Assembly: GCF_029975155.1 (NCBI RefSeq)
Contig: NZ_JARKPQ010000210.1
Span: 1 to 64,000 of the forward strand
Origin: Propionicimonas sp.
GTDB lineage: Bacteria; Actinomycetota; Actinomycetes; Propionibacteriales; Propionibacteriaceae
Direction of reading: 5' to 3'
DNA: 64,000 nucleotides
Part shown: in pieces, positions 46,048 to 52,502 of the stretch
Numbering within the stretch: position 1 is the stretch's first letter
How the letters are laid out: each line of letters begins with the position of its first letter
Translations under genes and position numbers: made by a program
The notes under the pieces: model-generated
Databases searched by the model: none
The model's input: the letters and a program-made list of their open reading frames with translations, nothing else
Told to the model about the DNA's origin: nothing

Positions 46048-47048
46048 GGCCGGAACTGGCCACCACCTACCTCGGGCTGGAGCTGTCGGGTCCGCTGATC
46101 GCATCGGCGTCACCCCTCACCGGGCGCCTCGAGTCGCTGCTGGAGTTGGAGGCGGCGGGTGCTTCAGCCGTCGTGCTGCCGTCGCTGTTCGAGGAGGACG
46201 TCCTGGCGGAGGAGGCGCGGCTGGCGGACGTGATGGACGCCGGCAACGACTTCGTCGAGTATTCCGGCCCGGTCCTGCCCGACCTCGTCCAGCCCGACCT
46301 GGGCGCCGGCCGGTTCATGCGGCTCGTCCAGTTGGCCAAGGAACAGCTGAAGATCCCGGTTATCGCCAGCCTCAACGCGACCCGTCCGGGCTCGTGGCAG
46401 CGCTACGCGGAGGAACTCGCGGACGCCGGCGCGGACGCCCTGGAACTGAACCTGTACACGATGGCAGCCGACCCGACGGTCGGTGCGACCGAGGTCGAGC
46501 TGGCCCACCTCGCCGCCATCGAGGCCGTGAAGATCGTCGTGGACATCCCGCTGGCGGTGAAGCTGTCGCCCTACTACTCGGCGATGTCGAAGTTCGCCGC
46601 CCTCGCCGTGGACGCCGGTGCCGACGGCCTGGTGCTGTTCAACCGGTTCTACGCCCCCGACATCGACCTGGACCGGCTGTCCCTGCTCGCCCGGGCGCAG
46701 CTGTCCGAGCCGGTCGACCAGCACCTCGCGCTGCGCTGGCTGGGCATCCTGCGCGGCCAGCTGCCGGACGTGAGCCTGGCGTGCACGTCCGGCGTCCACT
46801 CCGGTGCGGAGATCATCAAGGCGCTGCTGGTCGGTGCGGACGTGGCGTGCACGTCGTCGGCCGTGCTCCGCCGCGGCCCGGAGGCGATCACGCCGATGCT
46901 CGGCGAGGTGGAGGCCTGGCTCACCGCGCACGAGTACACCAGCGTCAACCAGCTGCGGGGCTCGATGAGCGCCGCGGCGGTGGCCGACTCGTCCGCCTAC
47001 GAGCGTGCGCAGTACCAGTCCGTCCTGCACTCGGGCCGCTACGTCTGA
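46044..47048 (+). CDS. Dihydroorotate-dehydrogenase-like flavoprotein
   Basis: A 334-residue TIM-barrel protein of the DHODH class 1 fold (PLIASASPLTGRLES; PVIASLNATRPGSWQRYAEE; ADALELNLYTM; IPLAVKLSPYYSAMSKFA; ACTSGVHSGAEIIKALLVGA). The FMN-phosphate region is recognisable. It differs from true PyrD in the substrate region, and no pyr genes are nearby. Such DHODH-like genes are a recurrent neighbour of nifJ. Its start overlaps the nifJ stop (ATGA), so the two proteins are translationally coupled and may work together in ferredoxin- or pyruvate-linked redox chemistry. The reaction is unknown. Confidence 0.82.
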   Translation: MRPELATTYLGLELSGPLIASASPLTGRLESLLELEAAGASAVVLPSLFEEDVLAEEARLADVMDAGNDFVEYSGPVLPDLVQPDLGAGRFMRLVQLAKEQLKIPVIASLNATRPGSWQRYAEELADAGADALELNLYTMAADPTVGATEVELAHLAAIEAVKIVVDIPLAVKLSPYYSAMSKFAALAVDAGADGLVLFNRFYAPDIDLDRLSLLARAQLSEPVDQHLALRWLGILRGQLPDVSLACTSGVHSGAEIIKALLVGADVACTSSAVLRRGPEAITPMLGEVEAWLTAHEYTSVNQLRGSMSAAAVADSSAYERAQYQSVLHSGRYV

Positions 47049-47077
47049 GGCCGTCGCGGCCTCCACCTGCCGCAAAG

Positions 47078-47135
47078 GCTGCCGAAAGTCGCCGAAGCTG
47101 CCGAACCTTCGGCAGCCTCGGCAGTCTTCGGCAGC
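47078..47135. terminator. Long hairpin between convergent genes
   Basis: 28-nt arms (47078-47105 and 47108-47135), 23 of 28 paired, with a 2-base loop CC and an inner perfect stem GCTGCCGAA/TTCGGCAGC. It is built from repeats of the word GCCGAA. It lies between the plus-strand DHODH-like gene and the minus-strand HerA-like gene, so it is a likely bidirectional terminator. The first 21 bases of the window resemble one arm. Confidence 0.65.
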
Positions 47136-47169
47136 TTCTGTGGCGAGAGGGAACGGAGCGGCGGCGGCT

Positions 47170-48735
47170 CTAGCGGCGGGCGGTGCCCCACATCGTGCGG
47201 ACGACCTGGCCGCCGACGCGGATGACCTGGTTCCAGAACGTCGGTGAGCCGAGCACCTTCTCCACGCCCGACTTCGGCGCCGGACGGGACGAGCCCGACG
47301 ATCGCGTCGGACGGGCCGCGGACTTCTCCTCGGCGGCCTGCGCCTTGGCCTGCTCGGCGGCCTCCTTCTCGGCTGCCGCCTTGGCCGCGCCCTCTTCGAG
47401 CCGGCGCGCGAGCATCTCGTAGGCCGAGTCGCGGTTGATGTCCTGGCCGTACTTCCCCTGCATCGCCGAGGACGCGACCCCCTTCGTCAGCCACTCCTCC
47501 GGCATCGGCTCCATGGACGCGCGCGGCGCCATCATCCGCGTCCACGCCACCGGGGTGGGGGCGCCGTCCGGGTTCAGCACGGTGACGATCGCCTCGCCGA
47601 TGCCCAGCGCCTGCAGGGTCTCGGCCAGGTCGTAGGAGCTGGTCGGGTAGGTCTCGACGGTCGCCTTCAGGGCCTTCGCGTCCTTCGGCGTGTGGGCGCG
47701 CAGCTGGTGCTGCACGCGCGAGCCCAGCTGGGCGAGCACGTTGTCCGGGACGTCGGTGGGCGACTGGGTGACGAAGAAGATGCCGACACCCTTGGACCGG
47801 ATCAGCCGGACGGTCTGCGCGATCGCGTCCAGGAACGCCTTGGACGCGCCGTTGAACAGCAGGTGCGCCTCGTCGAAGAAGAACACCAGCTTGGGCACGT
47901 CCACGTCGCCGATCTCGGGCAGATCGTGGAACAGGTCGGCCAGCAGCCACATCAGGAAGGTGGAGAAGATCGCCGGACGGTCGGTCAGGTTCGGCAGCTC
48001 GAGCAGCGAGATGACCCCTTTGCCGTCCACTGTGCGGATCAGGTCGCGGGTGTCGAACTCGGGCTCGCCGAAGAACTCGTCCGCACCCTGGGTCTGCAGG
48101 GTGACCAGGCTGCGCAGGATCACTCCGGCCGTGGCCGCGGACAGCCCGCCGATGTTCTTCAGCTCGGACTTCCCCTCGTCGGAGGTCAGGTAGATCAGCA
48201 CCTGACGGAGGTCGGCCAGGTCGAGCAGCGGCAGCCCGGCGGTGTCGGCGTAGTGGAACACCAGGCCAAGGCTCGACTCCTGGGTCTCGTTCAGGCCCAG
48301 CACCTTGCTCAGCAGGATCGGCCCGAACGACGACACCGTCGCCCGCAGCGGCACACCGGACCCCTGGCCGCCGAGTGCGTAGAACTCGGTCGGGCACCCG
48401 GCGGGCTGCCAGTCCTGGCCGATCTTCTGCGTGCGGGCCAGCAGCTTCTCGCTGGGCTCGCCGGGGATCGCGATCCCGGACAGGTCGCCCTTGATGTCGG
48501 CGGCGAACACGCTCACGCCGGCCGCCGAGATCTGCTCGGCCAGCAGTTGCAGCGTGCGGGTCTTGCCGGTGCCGGTGGCGCCCGCGACCAGGCCGTGCCG
48601 GTTCAGCATGGAGAGGGAGAGCCTGATCCGGATGTCCGGCTGCGGCTGTCCGTCCACCATCAGCACCCCCAGGTCGATGGACGGCGTGGAGAAGGTGTAG
48701 CCGCTCTTGATCTTCTCGATGGCCTGCGCAGTCAT
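47170..48735 (-). CDS. HerA/DUF853-type ATPase
   Basis: A 521-residue P-loop ATPase of the HerA/FtsK superfamily (DUF853 class). Walker A HGLVAGATGTGKTRTLQLL (about residue 46), Walker B-like LVFFFDEAHLLFNGA (about 282), arginine/sensor region GVGIFFVTQSPTDVPDNVLA (about 320). The C-terminal 100 residues are an Ala/Glu/Lys-rich, probably coiled segment followed by a basic tail. DUF853 proteins are widespread in bacteria; a DNA-translocase or helicase role is inferred from the fold only. ATG 48735 (MTAQAIEKIKSGYTF) is preferred over one 24 bp upstream. It is monocistronic. Confidence 0.85.
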   Translation of the reverse strand: MTAQAIEKIKSGYTFSTPSIDLGVLMVDGQPQPDIRIRLSLSMLNRHGLVAGATGTGKTRTLQLLAEQISAAGVSVFAADIKGDLSGIAIPGEPSEKLLARTQKIGQDWQPAGCPTEFYALGGQGSGVPLRATVSSFGPILLSKVLGLNETQESSLGLVFHYADTAGLPLLDLADLRQVLIYLTSDEGKSELKNIGGLSAATAGVILRSLVTLQTQGADEFFGEPEFDTRDLIRTVDGKGVISLLELPNLTDRPAIFSTFLMWLLADLFHDLPEIGDVDVPKLVFFFDEAHLLFNGASKAFLDAIAQTVRLIRSKGVGIFFVTQSPTDVPDNVLAQLGSRVQHQLRAHTPKDAKALKATVETYPTSSYDLAETLQALGIGEAIVTVLNPDGAPTPVAWTRMMAPRASMEPMPEEWLTKGVASSAMQGKYGQDINRDSAYEMLARRLEEGAAKAAAEKEAAEQAKAQAAEEKSAARPTRSSGSSRPAPKSGVEKVLGSPTFWNQVIRVGGQVVRTMWGTARR

Positions 48736-48777
48736 GCGGAAAAGACTCCCACAACCCACGCCTCCGCGGGGCGATGA

Positions 48778-48849
48778 CGCGATTCGGCCACTCCCCGCAG
48801 ATCAGCGGCCACACCCGTCACATCCGGCACGTTGCGTGGCCGGATCACG
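48778..48849. repeat. 72-bp element (family F), copy 3
   Basis: Ends CGCGATTCGGCC and GGCCGGATCACG (10 of 12 complementary) with exactly 48 bp between, as in copies 1 and 2 about 39 kb away. The spacer shares GTCACAT at the same index as copy 1 reversed. It lies in the 165-bp gap between the HerA-like and serpin genes. Confidence 0.6.
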
Positions 48850-48900
48850 TCACGGTCCCGCAACGCCTGCGGCCGCTGCCGCGTGGCTTACGGTGTGAAC

Positions 48901-50178
48901 ATGTCGCGCACCTGCCGGCGCACCGTCGCGCTGGCCCTCCTGATGCCGCTCGCCGCGTGCGCCAGCGCCGACCCGCAGGCCGGCTTCGAGTCCGCCGCCG
49001 GCGTGACCCTGCGGACGGTGGCCCCGGCCGCCGCCGACGCCCTGCCGGCCGTGGTCAGTGCCACCCGCCGGCTGGGCATCACGATGCTGGCGAAGACACC
49101 GGCCGGCGCGAACGTGGTCACCTCACCGGCCAGCCTTGAGATCGCGCTGGGCATGCTGGCGGAGGGTGCCCGCGGCCGGACGCTCACCGAGCTCGAAGCC
49201 CTCCTCGGCGCCGGCGGCGACCAGCGCAAGGACGCGTTCGCCGCGCTGCGCGGCACCCTGCTGCGGATGGACGGCGACCCGGCGGTGGCCCGGGCGAAGG
49301 AACTGCCCGAGCGACCTGTCGTCCACCTCGCGGACGAGGTCGTGGTGGACGACGCCTATCAGGTCTCGCCCGACTACCTCACCGCGCTCGCCGAGGACTT
49401 CGGCGCCGGCATGCAGCGCGCCGACCTCGCGTCCGCCGACGGCAAGCGGGTGCTCGACGCCTGGGTCGACCACCACACCGGCGGGCTGGTGAAGAAGTCG
49501 GCGATCGAGCCCTCGCCCGATCTGAGGGTGGTGCTGCAGGACGCGATCCTGCTCGCGGCCCGGTGGGAGCAGCCGTTCTCGCCGCACGGGACGGCGCCCC
49601 GGCCGTTCACACTCCCGGACGGCACCCGCGCCGACGTGGAGACGATGGCGTCGTTGCGCCAGGTCGCCTACGCGGAGGCGGACGGCTGGCGAGCGGTCCG
49701 GCTGCCTTATGTGGACGGCCAACTGCACGCCGACCTGCTGCTGCCGCCTGACGGCACCGACCCGGCGTCGGCGACCCCCGAGTTGCTGGCGAAGATCTCC
49801 GCCGCACTCGACCGGGCCGAATCGGTCGAGGTGGAACTGACCCTGCCGACGCTCGACCTGAAGTCCGGCCCGCTCGACCTGAAGGACGTGCTCGCGTCCG
49901 CCGGTGCCACCAGCCTGTGGTGCGGTGCGGGTGCCGATCTCACCGGCATCGGCCCCGAGGACCTGTGCGTGTCGCAGGCCGTGCAGCAGGCCGTCCTCGC
50001 TGTGGACGAGGAGGGCACGATCGCCGCCGCCGTCACCGAGATCGGCGCCGCGGCAGGGGCGGCCCCCGCCGAGCCGGCGCGCGTGCTGCACCTGGACCGT
50101 CCGTTCCTGATGCAGATCGCGGCGACCGAGACGTCGTGGCCGCTGTTCCTCGCCGCCGTCCGCGACCCTCGCCACTGA
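48901..50178 (+). CDS. Lipoprotein serpin (serine protease inhibitor)
   Basis: A 425-residue protein with signal peptide and lipobox LMPLAAC (Cys about residue 20), so it is predicted to be membrane-anchored outside the cell. The serpin fold follows: NVVTSPASLEIALGMLAEGA (helix B region), VLQDAILLAARWEQPFSPHG, and a hinge QAVLAVDEEGTIAAAVTEIG that matches the inhibitory consensus Glu-Glu-Gly-Thr-x-Ala-Ala-Ala. The scissile bond falls in the small-residue stretch GAAAGAAPAEP, so elastase- or subtilisin-like targets are plausible. The C-terminal LHLDRPFLMQI is the conserved serpin end. Bacterial serpins are uncommon. The ribosome site is weak. Confidence 0.88.
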   Translation: MSRTCRRTVALALLMPLAACASADPQAGFESAAGVTLRTVAPAAADALPAVVSATRRLGITMLAKTPAGANVVTSPASLEIALGMLAEGARGRTLTELEALLGAGGDQRKDAFAALRGTLLRMDGDPAVARAKELPERPVVHLADEVVVDDAYQVSPDYLTALAEDFGAGMQRADLASADGKRVLDAWVDHHTGGLVKKSAIEPSPDLRVVLQDAILLAARWEQPFSPHGTAPRPFTLPDGTRADVETMASLRQVAYAEADGWRAVRLPYVDGQLHADLLLPPDGTDPASATPELLAKISAALDRAESVEVELTLPTLDLKSGPLDLKDVLASAGATSLWCGAGADLTGIGPEDLCVSQAVQQAVLAVDEEGTIAAAVTEIGAAAGAAPAEPARVLHLDRPFLMQIAATETSWPLFLAAVRDPRH

Positions 50179-50227
50179 CCAAGACTGGCTTCGGCCACCC
50201 CACGTCCAGCCGGGTCTGTGGGCAACG

Positions 50228-50260
50228 TGAACGGTAATGGACCCGTCCCCTTTTCGTTCA
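50228..50260. terminator. Family D hairpin at the 3' end of the HAAS-like gene
   Basis: TGAACGGTAATGGACCCG followed by TCCCCTTTTCGTTCA, the same palindrome type as at 20450-20517 and 23408-23570. Its last three bases are the reverse-strand stop of the gene 50258-50755. It also lies 50 bp after the serpin stop, so it probably terminates both. Confidence 0.7.
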
Positions 50261-50755
50261 GGCGGGCGACCAGGCCCGCCAGACGCGGGCGCCGAGCGCG
50301 AAGGGCAGGACGGTCGCGACCAGGAACCAGGCCAGGGACGCCCAGGTGAAGCGGAACTGCGAGGAGATCTCCGCCGCGGTGAACGTGAAGGTCGCCGGCG
50401 TGCCGAACACAGTGAGGTCCACGCTGCCGCCGCCGGTGCCGGCGACCGCGTCCATCACCCCGAGGGCGTAGGCGATCGCCAGTCCGACCAGCACGTACAG
50501 CCCGGCCGCCGCCCACCACAGTCCGCTGGACCAGCGCGGGATTGGTCGTCCGAGGGTCGCGAGGTACTCGCCGGCCAGGTCGCGCGGCCGGCCGAGTGAG
50601 GCCAGCGCGGGCGCCATGCCGGTCTCGCCGGCGGTGAGAGTGACCTCACGGCGCAGCTCCCGCTTGAGCTTCACGTAGCCCGGGTAGTCCTGGGCGTGCC
50701 AGCTGAAGCGGTTGAGGAAGTACTCGCGACGGAGCAGATCCAGCAGGTTCATCAT
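50258..50755 (-). CDS. HAAS-like membrane protein, PadR partner
   Basis: A 165-residue protein. A soluble N-terminal part (GYVKLKRELRREVTLTAGET, then GRPRDLAGEYLATLG), like a HAAS/DUF1700-type helical domain, is followed by two to three membrane helices (LWWAAAGLYVLVGLAIAYAL; ASLAWFLVATVLPFALGA). Such proteins are typically encoded just after a PadR regulator, and here the start overlaps the PadR stop (ATGA), so it is translationally coupled. Proposed role: membrane anti-regulator or sensor; not proven. The start may be either of two consecutive ATGs (50755 or 50752). Confidence 0.7.
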   Translation of the reverse strand: MMNLLDLLRREYFLNRFSWHAQDYPGYVKLKRELRREVTLTAGETGMAPALASLGRPRDLAGEYLATLGRPIPRWSSGLWWAAAGLYVLVGLAIAYALGVMDAVAGTGGGSVDLTVFGTPATFTFTAAEISSQFRFTWASLAWFLVATVLPFALGARVWRAWSPA

Positions 50756-51099
50756 GCCTCCTCGGTCAGGCCGGCCTCGGCCAGCAGCGGTTCGACGGTC
50801 GCGGTCAGCGCGTGCCAGGCGCGGGCGGAGTCCGCCAGGCCCCGCCGACCGGACGGGGTGGGGGTGTAGTACTTGCGGGCCGGTCCGGATCGGGACGGGA
50901 CCAGCCGCGACGTGATCTCGCCCTCGCGCTCCAGCCGGGTCAGGACGGGATAGACGGTGCCGGCGCCGAGGTCGGGAAGGCCGGCGGACTGCAACCGGAC
51001 GACGAGCTCGTAGCCGTACGACTCGCCCCCGCTCAGCGCGGCCAGCACGAGCATCGGCAGGACGCCCTTCAGCAACTGGGAGTCGTGGTTCTCCGGCAT
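50752..51099 (-). CDS. PadR-family transcriptional regulator
   Basis: A 115-residue winged helix: LPMLVLAALSGGESYGYELV, then GAGTVYPVLTRLEREGEITS, then RKYYTPTPSGRRGL, the classic PadR order with a short C-terminal dimerisation helix. Subfamily 2 by size. ATG 51099 (MPENHDSQLLKG) is chosen over an in-frame ATG 36 bp upstream. It is the first gene of the PadR-HAAS pair and divergent from the thiamine operon; the gap between holds the TPP riboswitch on the other strand. A clear PadR operator was not found. Confidence 0.88.
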   Translation of the reverse strand: MPENHDSQLLKGVLPMLVLAALSGGESYGYELVVRLQSAGLPDLGAGTVYPVLTRLEREGEITSRLVPSRSGPARKYYTPTPSGRRGLADSARAWHALTATVEPLLAEAGLTEEA

Positions 51100-51179
51100 G
51101 GGTTGACGGTAGCGCCCAGTATTAGGCAATGTCAACTACCAGGTGATGTCGCATTCTACCTCCGGTGGTATCCTTGCCG

Positions 51180-51268
51180 GCAGACAGGGGAGCGCCGCAG
51201 GGCGCTGAGAGTGCGGGTAGCCGCAGACCCTCGAACCTGATCCGGCTAGCACCGGCGTAGGGAGTCGG
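51180..51268 (+). ncRNA. TPP riboswitch (THI element)
   Basis: The hallmark segments appear in order: GGGGAGCGCCG, GGCGCTGAGAGTGCGGG (the invariant CTGAGA), then GACCCTCGAACCTGATCCGG and the closing GCGTAGGGA. It lies 54 bp upstream of thiB, so it senses thiamine pyrophosphate and represses the thiBPQ import operon. Between riboswitch and gene, CCTCC (51296-51300) can pair with the ribosome site GGAGG (51309-51313), which suggests translational control. Confidence 0.95.
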
Positions 51269-51321
51269 GATTCTCCCCGGGGCTGGTTCCCGGGCCCTCC
51301 GAGACATTGGAGGAGTCGAAC

Positions 51322-52374
51322 ATGTCCGTTCGAAAGCTGCTGGTCGCCGCGGCCGCGACCGTCCTGCTCGCCGGTTGTGCCGGTCCGGCCGCGCCGGCCG
51401 GGTCGACGGGGCCGGCCAGCCCGTCCGCGCTGACGGAGAGCCGCACGCTCACCGTGATCACCCACGACTCGTTCGCGCTGGACGAGAAGACCCTGGCCGC
51501 GTTCAAGACAGAGACGGGCTACGACGTCACCTACGTCGCTCCCGGCGACGCGGGGACGGTGCTGAACCAGCTGATCCTGACCAAGGACGCCCCGCTGGGC
51601 GACGTGGTCTACGGCATCGACAACACCTTCGCCGGACGGGCGATCTCCGCCGGCATCCTCAGCCCGTACACCTCTCCGGCCCTGCCCAAGGGCGCGGACG
51701 CCTACGCCGCGGACAGTGCGGGATCGCTCACCCCTGTCGACTTCGGCGACGTCTGCCTGAACGCCGACACCGGCTGGTTCGCCGCGCATGACCTCGCCGT
51801 CCCCGAGACCCTGGACGACCTGGTCAAGCCTGAGTACGCGAAGCTGCTGGTGGTGGAGAACCCGGCGTCCTCGTCACCGGGCATGGCGTTCCTCGCCGCG
51901 ACCGTCGGGGCGAAGGGCGACCCCGGCTACCTCGACTACTGGAAGGCACTGAAGGCGAACGGCGTGAAGGTGGCCAAGGGCTGGACGGAGGCGTACACCG
52001 TCGAGTTCTCCGGCTCCTCCGGCAAGGGGGAGCGTCCGCTCGTCGTGTCGTACGCGAGCTCGCCGGCCTACGAGCACGGCACCCAGGCCCTCACCCGCAC
52101 CTGCTTCCGGCAGGTCGAGTACGCCGGCGTGCTGGCCGGTGCGCAGAACGAGGTCGGCGCCCGGAAGTTCGTCGACTTCATGCTGTCGAAGGACGTGCAG
52201 GCGCAGATCCCCGAGCAGATGTACATGAACCCCGTGGACGCGAGCATCGAGCTGCCCGCCGACTGGAAGACCTACGCCGCGGTGGTCGACGAGCCCATCC
52301 AGGTGCCGCTGACCGACCTCAGCGCCAAGCGTGAGGAGTGGATCAAGGCATGGACGGCGGCGGTCATCGGGTGA
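51322..52374 (+). CDS. thiB: Thiamine ABC transporter substrate-binding lipoprotein
   Basis: A 350-residue lipoprotein (lipobox TVLLAGC, Cys about residue 20). Class II binding fold typical of ThiB/TbpA: SRTLTVITHDSFALDEKTLA, GDVVYGIDNTFAGRA, and ETLDDLVKPEYAKLLVVENP, then SSSPGMAFLAATV. It captures thiamine, TMP or TPP outside the membrane. GGAGGAG precedes ATG 51322 by 6 bases, within the riboswitch-controlled leader. First gene of thiB-thiP-thiQ; 100 bp separate it from thiP. Confidence 0.93.
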   Translation: MSVRKLLVAAAATVLLAGCAGPAAPAGSTGPASPSALTESRTLTVITHDSFALDEKTLAAFKTETGYDVTYVAPGDAGTVLNQLILTKDAPLGDVVYGIDNTFAGRAISAGILSPYTSPALPKGADAYAADSAGSLTPVDFGDVCLNADTGWFAAHDLAVPETLDDLVKPEYAKLLVVENPASSSPGMAFLAATVGAKGDPGYLDYWKALKANGVKVAKGWTEAYTVEFSGSSGKGERPLVVSYASSPAYEHGTQALTRTCFRQVEYAGVLAGAQNEVGARKFVDFMLSKDVQAQIPEQMYMNPVDASIELPADWKTYAAVVDEPIQVPLTDLSAKREEWIKAWTAAVIG

Positions 52375-52422
52375 CCCAGCCCCCGCGCCCCGCCGGCCCT
52401 GCACCCCGCCCGGCCACGTCCC

Positions 52423-52502
52423 CCTCGCCGAACGCCACCCTTTCGGTCAAACGCTCCACCCCAGGGTGGGGCGAATGACGCAAAGGGTGGCTTTCGGCGG
52501 GG
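52423..52502. promoter_or_regulatory. Long imperfect inverted repeat over the thiP start codon
   Basis: The central 28-nt arms (52434-52461 and 52464-52491) pair at 23 of 28 positions around a 2-base loop; the outer part (CGCCGAA/TTCGGCG) extends it to about 39 bp. The thiP ATG at 52475 lies in the right arm. As RNA it would bury start codon and ribosome site, so it could attenuate thiP relative to thiB. It may be a repeat element in origin. Confidence 0.6.

Noticed and set aside
41503-46113. 1536-residue minus-strand open frame opposite nifJ, with repeated LTLVIPG heptapeptides
   Set aside because: The heptapeptide is only the reverse reading of the 21-bp array, and the rest is antisense to conserved NifJ. 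No domain is recognisable.
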